From Aldrovandia affinis (lineage: Eukaryota; Chordata; Actinopteri; Notacanthiformes; Halosauridae), in contig JAINUG010000139.1 of assembly GCA_029706075.1 (NCBI GenBank), forward strand, positions 1,177,501 through 1,241,500: 64,000 nt of DNA, given 5' to 3'. A program made the translations under genes and the position numbers. How positions within the stretch are numbered: position 1 is the first letter of the stretch; each line of letters opens with the position of its first letter. The notes under the pieces were generated by a model that had not been told where the DNA came from, did no database searches, and worked only from the letters and a program-made list of their open reading frames with translations. Of the stretch, positions 54,646 through 64,000 are shown in pieces.

Positions 54646-56732
54646 TCATGATTTTCCCTTTCATGTACAGAATCTTTGGCTTCTCTGAGTCGTTTCTAAT
54701 TTAATTCACCCCAGTGGAAATGGAAAGAGAGGTTGGAGATTACCCTCTCTGTGAAAGGCAAACTGCTAGTTTAAATAAATGAACGCATGCCAACTTCTTT
54801 AAAACTATAAGTTGGGCTGCATTAATTGATGGACATCCTGAATGGATACACGATGGATATGAAAAATATTCTCATATCCAACAGTTGTAATTCAGTTGAA
54901 TTTGGTGAACACGCAGATGTGAGCCAGTTCGCTCCACCTTCCAAAGGGTTACAGGCCGTTACCTTAGTTACAATATGAGTTGATAGTTGAATGGGCAAAT
55001 GGGAGAGAGAGACTGAGAATCTTTTGTGCCAATGAAACAATGTTATTGATGTCTGAGACGATTGGATTATCACACCTGTGTTAACCTGATTAAATGATCT
55101 AACAGCAAAAGGAACAGGAAATGGCCACTGTATGTTTATCTGTGCATGGAAACTGTATACAAGATGTTTACTGTAATGTTGCGGGGTTCAAATTGACTCT
55201 GCTGAATCCTGAAGTACGTTTTATACTTTGTAGTGTATCTTCTGCTATTGCCATCGTTTAAAATAAATTCTTTTTCAGCATGATCGGAAGTTGGAAGTCC
55301 TTTCCCCACCCGTTACAGACACTTCCAGAGGTCAGCCAGTCCCCAAAGAGCTCAGGCAGTTTGTCACTTCCTGTTTGCAGTGTGATCGAGAAATTAAAAA
55401 TGAAACCCTACACGGTGAGGTGACATTTCCCAGTTTACTCGCCATCAGTTCCCCTGCTTTTCATTTCACCCAGCATGCGTGTGGTATGTCCCTTCGATTC
55501 TTCTCCCTGACAAGCTGTAAATACTACTCTTTCATAATTAAAATTTCCATAACAACCCTCTGACAGATGACATTTAATCAAATTCTAAATTATTTTACCT
55601 ACAGCTACAGCAAATCTTATTTTGTTTTGCAGGCTCTCTGGTAGAGGGAGAATGTTATGGAATCCAATTAAAATGCATGAATTAATCCACACACTCCGGC
55701 ACACATACAATTTGTGTAGTAAACTCAACACAGTGAAACGAATAATTACGACCCTGTTAGTATTTATCGGGAACATTTTGACCTCAGAATTAATTTCATA
55801 AGCTTTGCTTTATGAGCTGGAGCAAAATGTACAAATGCCAGGTCTCTATGGACTGACCTCTGCCCCAGCACGTCTTACTGATAAGGAGTGCTCACGCTAA
55901 ACACAGGGAAACACTTCATCATTCCTGCAGTCTGTCATTTCAGTCAAGCTGTCAAGCGGAATTTGACAGATTGTGTAGTGGAGCAGTAAAAATGTAAGAG
56001 AAGGTCTTTGTGAACAAAGAGCAGCAAACTTCAGCTCCGTTTCTATTCTGCGAGCACAATGATCAAGGGACCCAAGAGGATATGTACCTGCTTCGCATTC
56101 ACCTGATGCACCCCAAGAAACATTTTGTACATTTTAATTAACTCGACTTTTCCTTGAATGCAAGGTCAGAAATGTTTTTGTTCACTGCGCCTTAAAGCAA
56201 AGCATTTTTCCAGGCAGCAAAATAAATGATTAATAACGTGGTGAATAATCATACAAAGAAGCCAATTCCACAAGATCCATCACAGGATGCATGTAGTCCC
56301 TAAAGCACGGCGATACAGAAATGAGAAAATCGAGGGAACGGTGTTGTAAATGTAACCCCTTTTAAAGGTTCCTACTAATCTGAGAAGGCAGGGTGTTACA
56401 CTCAGAGTGTTGCTTAGCGCGGTGCCTCCATCTGGAATGACTAGGCAGAAGAGTGTGTGTCTAATTGTCTCCCAGGATATAATAGTGTAACATAAATATA
56501 TCTTGTCAGTGTAAAAACCCAACAATGTGTATATTTTAGTTCAGTGAACCGATTCATAGGAAACACAAACATCCAAAGTTAGATTAAGAAGAAATAACCT
56601 ATATTGTGTGACATACAATATGTAAGGTAATAAAGTTAAAAAATATATATCCAATCAATTCTCTTAATCTTGCTATATTTAGGAAATGTTTCACAAATAC
56701 AAGACTCTTAAAAATGTCTTATTGCACTTTTA
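54646..56732. other. no gene recognised
   Basis: Two kilobases of unique, non-repetitive DNA. The 55780-56160 block has balanced composition. No exon or transposon end was identified. Confidence 0.4.
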
Positions 56733-56782
56733 GATCAAACACAATATATTCCCAAGACACTTCAAATGTCTTATAATGATCT
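56733..56782. repeat. tandem-repeat unit left of the LTR element
   Basis: GATCAAACACAATATATTCC continuing to CACTTCAAATGTCTTATAAT is repeated after the element at about 62605-62655, with a third partial copy to about 62682. The retrotransposon thus landed in a 52-54 bp tandem repeat. Its GATCT target duplication is 56778-56782. Confidence 0.8.
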
Positions 56783-56871
56783 TGTCATGGTTGTTCCCCT
56801 GACTTACCACCAGAGGGCGGTGTTGCGCCTTTCTGGTAGGAGGGGCGGAGCAAATCAATCACCGCTTCCTC

Positions 56872-56879
56872 ACTATTTA
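56872..56879 (+). promoter_or_regulatory. TATA-like box of the 5' LTR
   Basis: CTATTTAA lies about 30 bases before 56905, the predicted first base of the transcript. Confidence 0.5.
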
Positions 56880-56904
56880 ATCCTCAGCTGTTTTCCGGTT
56901 CTTT

Positions 56905-56936
56905 GCGAAATCGTAAAACCTTCATTACGATTTAGC
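56905..56936 (+). promoter_or_regulatory. predicted transcript 5' end, self-primer and hairpin
   Basis: GCGAAATCGTA (56905-56915) is the exact complement of the primer-binding site. Ten bases later TACGATTTAGC (56926-56936) can pair with the same bases with one mismatch, forming a local hairpin that would compete with priming. In the 3' LTR the second arm has an extra base. Confidence 0.65.
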
Positions 56937-57382
56937 CGGTAAAGGTTGTGGCGTCTTTTTAAAGATACTACTACTACTAAGCACGTTCTCTTATATAAGA
57001 AACTTCTTTAGCAAATGTAGGATCTTTTTCGTTACCTGTTTTTGGGACACTCACTCGCTCCTCCTGAGTTAGTCGTGTTTCGTTCTACACAGTCTGTGGA
57101 CTGTTCGCAGGTCTTATTTTCTTCGCTGGTTATTGGGCTATTCTAGCCGTTTATCGTTTTATTCAAACACCCGGTGTTGGTGGTTTAGTTATTCCTTTTG
57201 TTTGTGTCTTTGTGGCACCTAGTCACCCGTTGGGTGATATTTTCGGTTTTCCCCTTTTGTTATTGTTTTTTCCTAGTCTCTGCTTATTCAGAGTTTGTGG
57301 TTAAACTGTATAGTTACAGTTTAACTTATCGATACCCCTGGGGTTCTGCGATTGACACCAATCCCTTAACCCACCATAACAG

Positions 57383-57393
57383 TACGATTTCGC
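57383..57393 (+). promoter_or_regulatory. self-priming primer-binding site
   Basis: TACGATTTCGC begins one base after the LTR end and two bases before the gag ATG (57395). It does not begin with TGG as tRNA-primed sites do, but pairs perfectly over 11 bases with 56905-56915. Confidence 0.72.
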
Positions 57394-57394
57394 C

Positions 57395-58377
57395 ATGAAT
57401 ACGGCGTCAGCTGACCCTCGTGGTATCGAACAAATGGCAGAGTTGCAAAGCCGAGAAATGGAGAGACAGAGATCAACCATTGACATTTTATTAAAACAAC
57501 AACGAGTCATGCAAGACAACCAGGCTAGCATGGTCTTGTCTGTCCAAAGACTGGAGGGCTTGATCCAGACACTTATCGAGGGTCGTCCCCAGCCTGCGGT
57601 AGGATTCGCCGGTCCTAATCCGGGCGTCACTCCTCGTTGGGGTACACCTGTGGGAGAGGGATTACGAGAGGCAAAGGTTCAGCTTCCTCCTCGTTTTAGT
57701 GGCGAGTCCGGTAAATGTCGGGGTTTTTTAGCACAGTGCCAAATCGTATTTCAGACTCAACCATCTAGATATAGCTCAGAAGAGTCGCGAGTGGCACTCG
57801 TGCTATCATTGTTATCGGGGGCAGCTCGCGAGTGGGCAGTACCTCTTATTCGGTCTCAAGCACCGGTATTGGCAGACTCGCTGGGGTTAATGGGTAAAAT
57901 GGAGTTGGTTTTTGACCACGAACTTCACGACAGCGAGTCTGCGACTAAATTGACGCGCATGCGCCAGGGTAACCAAAGCGTGGCGGAATTCTCTATCTCG
58001 TTCCGTACTCTCGCGGGAGTTACAGGTTGGCCTGAGAATCCTCTCATAACGTGTTTTACTAACGCTATCTGATCCGGTGCGAGACGCTCTAGCTACGATT
58101 GGCATTCCCGATTCACTTGATGAACTTATTTCCACTGCTATACGGATCGATAATCGTATTAGGGAACGCCAGCGAGAGAGGGTAACAGGGAGTTCCGGGT
58201 TACTACGAAAGGGTTCTTACCTCAGTTTCCTAGACGTCTGGGCAAAACCGGCGAACCCATGGAAGTTGACAGTGCTAGTTTTCGGGCTCCGGCCAGAGGG
58301 GATTGGGCGGTTGCCGGTACTGTCGACAGAGGGGTCACATTATTCAAAATTGTCCCAAACTGAAGGGAAACGAATAG
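57395..58377 (+). pseudogene. Tf1/sushi gag, frameshifted
   Basis: The start codon lies almost directly after the PBS. The first 225 codons include a coiled-coil-prone N-terminus (MERQRSTIDILLKQQRVM) and a capsid-like region (LPPRFSGESGKCRGFLAQCQ; SLLSGAAREWAVPL; FDHELHDSESATKL). A shift near 58068 moves the frame, which continues with VRDALATIGIP and IRIDNRIRERQRE. The zinc knuckle C-x2-C-x4-H-x4-C is intact at 58312-58353 (CRYCRQRGHIIQNC), and gag ends at TAG 58375-58377. At least two frame changes separate these parts. Given the LTR indel pattern, some may be assembly errors. Confidence 0.85.
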
Positions 58378-58469
58378 CCTCACTATCGGGCCGGAAGCCG
58401 GTAGTGAGACATCAGTCCTCTTTCTTCCGTACCTTCATTCCTGTTGAACTATCCTGGGGAGACAAAACA

Positions 58470-61400
58470 TTAAAATAAATGCATTTCTTGATTCAGGAGC
58501 TGTTGATTGTTTTGTGGACTCCGGGTGAGGCTAAAAGAATTCATTTACCTGTTCGGGTTCTTTCACAATCTTGTGTTACCGCTCTTGATGGCCGTCCGCT
58601 GGGTTCCGGTCGCATTAAGGAATCCACGGAGACTGTAAACATGCGGATAAACTACGGCGAGCACACAGAACAAATAAAGTTTTTTTTTGGTCGGAGTCGC
58701 CTACGTACCCATTAGTTCTCGGACACTCCTGGTTGATTAAACATAAACCACAGGTCAACTGGGGCAGTCATAAAGACCCTATTGTTCAATGGGGGAACCA
58801 ATGTTTCTTTAGGTGCTTACCGTCTATTCAGTAAATCGCCCGGGGTCGGTCGGTCTAAAGATTCGAGACTGATTCGGAGACCGGCGAATCAGAGTTCTCT
58901 TCACCCAAACATACTCACTCATCCGTACACTCCAATGAGACGGAGAACGAACTCGAATGGGATCCTCAGTATGCTTGGGAAGTCCCACTGGAGGAGTCCA
59001 CAGCCGAGGAGATTAGTGACCTAGAATCCTTATCTTTTGATTCTTTAGAGGCAGACATGCCGTCTACGGACGATGAGCCCAATTTGTCACGAGTTCGAAA
59101 AGATCGGTTAGCTACTCCAGTTCCGATTCCCATAAAAAAATTCGACCTGACACCATTGAGCACGAGTTTCCTAGGGATAAGGAGGAATGGAACTCATGAG
59201 TGCGGAATGTTACTCGCTACCTTCCGGCATTCCTAAGACTTATTCCGATCTTAGCGAGGTGTTTAGTAAGCAAAGGGCTACTAAGCTACCCCGCACCGGC
59301 CTTATGATTGCGCTATTGAGCTTCACCCAGGCACAGTTCCCCCGTGGATCCCTATATTCACTATCTATACCTGAGAGTGCGGCCATGAAGAGATACATTT
59401 CGGAATCTCTAACTAATGGTTTTATCAGGCCATCCACGTCTCCTGCTGGGGCGGGGGTCTTTTTTGTTGGAAAAAGGATGGGGATTACGACCGTGTATCG
59501 ATTACAGAGGGTTAAATAATATTACCGCAAAGAATCGTTATCCCCTTCCACTTATGAACTCAGCGTTTGAGCGTCTCCAAGGAGCGTCCATTTTTTTCAA
59601 GTTGGACCTTCGCAACGCATATAATCTGGTTCGCATCCGTCAGGGTGAGCGAGTGGAAAACAGCATTTAATACGCACAATGGTCATTACGAATACCTGGT
59701 TATGCCATTCGGCTCACGTCTTGCCGGCTGTCTTCCAGGCATTTGTTAATGGCGTACTCAGAGAGATGTTGGAGAAATCGGTGTTCGTTTATCTTGGTGA
59801 CATTTTGATTTTTTCCAATTCTCTCTCTGAGCACGTGAAACACGTCCGACAGGTATTAAAATGCTTGTTAGAAGCCCAATTATTTGTTAAAGCAGAGAAA
59901 TGTGTGTTTCACGTACCTTCAGTTTCCTTTCTAGGATTTATTGTCGCAGAGGGCAGGATCCAAATGGACCCCAATAAAGTGACTGCGGTCAGGATTGGCC
60001 TGCTCCGGTCTCTGTAAAACAGGTGCAGCGTTTTTGGGGTTTGCAAATTTTATAGACGGTTTATCCGCAATTTTAGTTCAGTGGTCGCGCCCATCACGGC
60101 GCTTACAAAAAAAACTGTTTCTTCTCGGTTTCAATGGTCCCCTAAAGCGGAGGCGGCTTTCGCTGAACTAAAGAAGATTCAGTTCTGAACCTATTTTAAT
60201 TTCTCCCAATCCTTCATTACCTTTTATTGTAGAGGTTGATGCCTCTGAGCTAGGGGTAGGGGCTATTCTGTCCCAGCGGTTGGTCATGGATAAAGGTTCA
60301 TCCGTGCGCATAGAGGAATTACAATGTAGGAGATAGGGAGTTATTAGCGGTTAAAATGGCGCTGGAGGAATGGCGTCATTGGCTTGAAAGGCGGAACATC
60401 CCTTCACTGTCTGGACTGATCATAAAAATTAGAGTACATCCAGGGTGCTCAACGTCGTAATTCACGGCAAGCTCGTTGGGCATTATTTTTTACTAGGTTT
60501 AATTTTTGTTGACTTACCGTCCTGGTTCAAAAAATATTAAGCCTGACGCCCTATCACGCTTATGCGATGGGTCCGAAATGGATCATCCGCCCACACCCAT
60601 TATTCCCACCGCACAGATTTTATCTCCAGTGTTATGGGAGATAGAAAGGGTGGTGCATGAGGCTCAACGCCTTGGGCCGGATCCTGGTGGGGGTCCACGG
60701 GGATGTCTCTTCGTTCCTTCAGGAGCTCGCTCCCAGGTACTGCAGTGGGGCCACTCCTCCCGGCTCACTGGTCACCCAGGCGTACACCGTACGCACGATT
60801 TTCTGGGTAGACGGTTCTGGTGGCGGGGTATGGAGAGAGGTCACGGGAATTTGTTGCGGCCTGTAGCATTTGTGCCCGTAATAAGGTGTCACAGCTGGCA
60901 CCATCAGGGTTACTGCGGCCACTTCCGGTTCCACATCGCCCCTGGAGCCATATCGCCTTGGACTTCGTTACTGGTCTACCTTTCGAGCGGTCATACCGTC
61001 ATTTTGGTGGTAGTGGACAGATTTTCCAAGGCTGCCCACTTCATTGCGCTTCCCAAGCTGCCGTCAGCGCTCGAAACTGCGCACCTCATGATGGACCATG
61101 TCTTTCGCCTTCACGGCTTACCGCAAGGCGTAGTGTCCGATCGGGGTCCTCAGTTTGCGTCCAGATTCTGGCGGGCGTTTTGTTCGCTGTTAGGGGCGTC
61201 TGTGAGCCTGTCGTCAGGTTTCACCCACAGACCAATGGACAGGCGGCAGCACTAATCAAACTATGGAAAATACTCTCCGCTGTCTTGCTTCGCCAATCCA
61301 TCATCATGGAATCGGCACCTTGCCTGGGCGGAGTACGCTCATAACACGCTGCGCAACTTCGTCAGGTCTCTCTCCATTCGAGGCTCAGTTCGGGTTTCAG

Positions 61401-61978
61401 CCTCCTCTATTTTCGGGCGCAGGAGGGTGACGCAGGAGTGCCTTCCGCTGCGGCCTTTGTGCGGCGTTGTCGTGTCACCTGGAGGAGAGGTTAGGGGCGG
61501 CTCTAAGTACGCGCTGTTGATCGCCAAAGGAGTTTGCTAATCGTCGTCGACGGGCAGCTCCATCGTATAGGGTTGGTCAACGTGTGTGGTTGTCTACGAG
61601 ATCTGCCGTTGGTAGAGAGTCTCGGAAACTCGCGCCGCGTTTTATTGGTCCTTTTAAGGTCCTACGTAAAATTAACCCTGTCACCGTTCTATTACAGCTT
61701 CCCCAATCTATGCGGATACATCCTCGTTCCACGTATCTCGCATCAAACCACTACTCATTAGCACCTTGGCGCCTCCCGAAGTACCACCACCGCCGCCTCG
61801 TATCATTGGGGGTGGTCCCGCTATACGGTGCGTGAGTATCGTGGCGTCGCGGCGTGTAGGCAGGGGTACTCAGTTCCTAGTGGACTGGGAGGGTTACGGC
61901 CCTGAGGAGCGCAGTTGGGTTCCGTCCCGGCACATCTTGGATCCATCGTTGATCCAAGATTTTCTGACGTGGGTCTGA
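58470..61978 (+). pseudogene. Tf1/sushi pol with chromodomain, many frameshifts
   Basis: Domains in order: protease with NAFLDSGAVDCF (DSG at 58490); RT from about 59200 with [34 protein letters not shown] and [10 protein letters not shown] at about 59781-59810; RNase H at about 60120-60500 ([18 protein letters not shown], TDHKN); integrase from about 60620 with [32 protein letters not shown] and [13 protein letters not shown]3-like tail with [11 protein letters not shown]; chromodomain at about 61820-61978 with [20 protein letters not shown]. The RT catalytic box reads Y-L-G-D instead of Y-L-D-D, a substitution. The integrase Glu region (NGQA...) is blurred by an indel. Chromodomains in this group direct integration to marked chromatin. 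Confidence 0.88.
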
Positions 61979-62001
61979 AGGGTCGTCAGGAGTCGTCCCT
62001 T

Positions 62002-62011
62002 AGGGGGGTCC
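62002..62011 (+). promoter_or_regulatory. polypurine tract
   Basis: AGGGGGGTCC abuts the 3' LTR, the expected site for plus-strand primer formation. Confidence 0.7.
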
Positions 62012-62604
62012 TGTCATGGTTGTTCCCCTGACTTACCACCAGAGGCGGTGTTGCGCCTTTCTGGTAGGAGGCGGAGCAAATCAATCACCGCTTCCTCACT
62101 ATTTAATCCTCAGCTGTTTTCGGTTCTTTGCGAAATCGTAAACCTTCATTCACGATTTAGCGGTAAAGGGTTGTGGCGTCTTTTTAAAGATACTACTACT
62201 ACTAAGCACGTTCTCTTATATAAGAAACTTCTTTAGCAAATGTAGGATCTTTTCGTTACCTGTTTTTTGGGACACTCACTCGCTCCTCCTGAGTTAGTCG
62301 TGTTTCGTTCTACACAGTCTGTGGACTGTTCGCAGGTCTTATTTTCTTCGCTGGTTATTGGGCTATTCTAGCCGTTTATCGTTTTATTCAAACACCCGGT
62401 GTTGGTGGTTTAGTTATTCCTTTTGTTTGTGTCTTTGTGGCACCTAGTCACCCGTTAGGTGATATTTTGGTTTTCCCCTTTTTGTTATTGTTTTCCTAGT
62501 CTCTGCTTATTCAGAGTTTGTGGTTAAACTGTATAGTTACAGTTTAACTTATCGATACCCCTGGGGTTCTGCGATTGACACCAATCCCTTAACCCACCAT
62601 AACA
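62012..62604 (+). repeat. 3' LTR of the Tf1/sushi element
   Basis: 593 bp, same termini as the 5' LTR. The GCGAAATCGTA segment lies at 62130-62140. Confidence 0.95.
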
Positions 62605-62682
62605 GATCTGAAATCAAACTCAATACATTACCCAAGACACTTCAAATGTCTTATAATGGTCTTAAATCAAACTCAATATATG
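62605..62682. repeat. tandem-repeat units right of the LTR element
   Basis: It begins with the second GATCT and repeats the CAATACATTACCCAAGACAC / TTCAAATGTCTTATAATG wording of 56733-56782, then starts a further partial copy. Confidence 0.75.
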
Positions 62683-63652
62683 AATATCTCTATATGATAA
62701 TAGCATAAAGCGTAAATCTTCATTAACCTTTTACATTTTTTTGTTTTAACTAGCAACAAGTATTTACTCTTTAACATGAGTGCACTCAGTAAGATAAAAT
62801 AAAGTGGAGCTCCTTAATATTCTCTAACCCCAATGACGGTGGCGCGCTTGATGAGATGTGGGAGCGACCCAATGAGATCCAATGGGGAAAAAGGAATGGC
62901 AGCGCCAGCGTATCCAAACAATGGACTGGCCTGAGAGGATGCAAACCAGTACACGCGCGAGAATGGCATAGCAGCTCAGTCAGTTCACAATTACAGTTCA
63001 CCCACGCGACAGTTTTAACCCAGTTGGTATGTGTGGAAAGAAACGTATCTCCGCGAAATAAAAGTTATGCACAACTAAAAACGTTCGAAACGGTAACAAC
63101 AATGATGATTGATGATTAGTACGTTACCAACACGGGGGAAAAGAAAAGTACGTTCTTGATGAGGAACATTGATATCTACCGCGCTGTCCTCACTGGCTGT
63201 CACGGTGCAAAGACAATGGCGATGGCGTCCGATGCATTAGCAGTGACAGTCCTCTTGAACAAACTTAACATACTCATAGTTTTATTTGAAAACACAGCAG
63301 CTAGCAGTTCCGCTAGCTAATATGGTATAAGAATTTAAAGTAAATTCTATAAACTTCCTGTTATATCTATGCTATTACACATCCACCCAATAATATCAGC
63401 CTGCATTTCAAAAGCACTCCTATCATCCTCTCCTTCCTCTCTCTGACCTTTTACCCCTCAGAACCATGTGAAATATAGTTCTTTATAGCAATGCATTAAT
63501 ACATTCCTCGAAACAGGGTTTATCCTTTTTCTTTTCAAACATGACCAGGATGACAATTATACATACATATATTAACCTTAATATTCCACACAAAGTGATA
63601 CATTTTATCCTGTACTACATAAAGTTAGCATGTTAGCATTAGTCGCAACTAC
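62683..63652. other. no gene recognised
   Basis: About 62810-63080 is richer in G+C with several CpGs (GGTGGCGCGCTT, ACACGCGCGAG). It could be a promoter or exon fragment, but no coding motif was found. The rest is AT-rich. Confidence 0.35.
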
Positions 63653-64000
63653 TGTGGCATCACAGGGGGACGTGTGGTGGAGGAGTGCTGCATTCCCCTG
63701 CTGATCGGCGGCCACTTCACAAAATGGCCGCCGTTGTACACACTACAAGCCCCACAATGCAACACGACTCCAGGTGTAGGTGCTTGGGCCACCTAATCAA
63801 GGCCAGTATAAAAAGCCCACACGCAGGACAAAGGAGAGAGAGTGGGGAGCCGAGCACATGGCTGGAAGGAGCTTGAAGGAGCTTGAAGGAGCTTGAAGGA
63901 ACAAACAAACCAAGGAAAGTAACCTTTTGATTTGGAAACTGTTTAATAGAAGAGGATTGTTGGCAGGATGAACCGTGACATTTTAGGTTGAGACGTTTTT
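63653..64000 (+). repeat. probable start of an LTR, cut by the window end
   Basis: Starting TGTGGCATCACAGGGGGACG, the block has a strong TATA box (AGTATAAAAAG, about 63806-63816) and a short 12-bp tandem repeat, AAGGAGCTTG-type, at about 63866-63900. Composition changes sharply at its left edge. No coding region is visible before the window ends. Confidence 0.4.

Larger units (their letters stand above)
56783..57381 (+). repeat. 5' LTR of the Tf1/sushi element
   Basis: 599 bp, TGTCATGG...CATAACA. It differs from the 3' LTR by one substitution and twelve one- or two-base indels, about ten of them in homopolymers. Confidence 0.95.
56783..62604 (+). mobile_element. Tf1/sushi-type chromodomain LTR retrotransposon
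   Basis: A complete Ty3/Gypsy-class element: LTRs at both ends, TG...CA termini, a 5-bp target duplication GATCT (56778-56782 and 62605-62609), gag, protease, RT, RNase H, integrase and a C-terminal chromodomain, followed by a G-rich polypurine tract. The absence of a tRNA-type primer-binding site and the 11-base complementarity to the LTR point to the self-priming Tf1/sushi group. The ORFs are broken by many single-base shifts. Confidence 0.93.

Overview
The window is vertebrate, almost certainly ray-finned fish, genomic DNA. It carries no bacterial-type gene organisation. It is packed with repeat families typical of teleosts: L2/Maui-like and jockey-superfamily LINEs, tRNA-headed SINEs, Tc1, hAT and Harbinger DNA transposons, an endogenous retrovirus and a chromodomain Tf1/sushi-type LTR retrotransposon. 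The only recognisable host gene is a type II C-type lectin receptor (CD209/asialoglycoprotein-receptor-like) on the minus strand. Its cytoplasmic, transmembrane and last lectin exons survive at 7748-7648, 7407-7319 and 1186-1043, separated by about 6 kb of transposons. The stalk and first lectin exons were not found.

Layout. 1-8.4 kb: lectin gene pieces split by an L2 LINE, a rearranged Tc1 element and an unclassified element with inverted ends. 8.4-18.9 kb: a LINE graveyard in both orientations with a SINE insertion. 19.5-24.2 kb: a hAT MITE, an internally deleted Charlie-like hAT and a Harbinger relic, the first two with 8-bp target duplications. 25.1-25.5 kb: a 30-bp minisatellite. 26.3-36.1 kb: a degraded hAT (ZBED-like) transposase at the left and a probable hAT end at the right, enclosing a full SINE and an endogenous retrovirus that keeps RNase H, integrase, env and one LTR but lacks gag, protease, RT and the 5' LTR. 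38.4-43.7 kb: tandem arrays, including 240-257 bp units that carry a tRNA-like A/B-box sequence, and 48-bp and 37-bp minisatellites. 43.7-56.7 kb: mostly unique, gene-poor DNA with LINE, SINE and LTR scraps. 56.8-62.6 kb: a complete Tf1/sushi-type element with paired LTRs and a 5-bp target duplication. 63.65-64 kb: the probable start of another LTR.

The strongest functional reading concerns the Tf1/sushi element. Eleven bases just inside the 5' LTR (57383-57393) are perfectly complementary to eleven bases in the LTR (56905-56915). The LTR segment lies about 30 bases after a TATA-like box, where the transcript should begin. This is the layout of self-primed reverse transcription known from Tf1. 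The two LTRs differ by one substitution but twelve small indels, mostly in homopolymers. That suggests a young insertion read through an indel-prone assembly, so frameshifts in this and neighbouring elements should be treated with caution.

No CRISPR array, rRNA, ordinary tRNA gene or complete host protein-coding gene was recognised.
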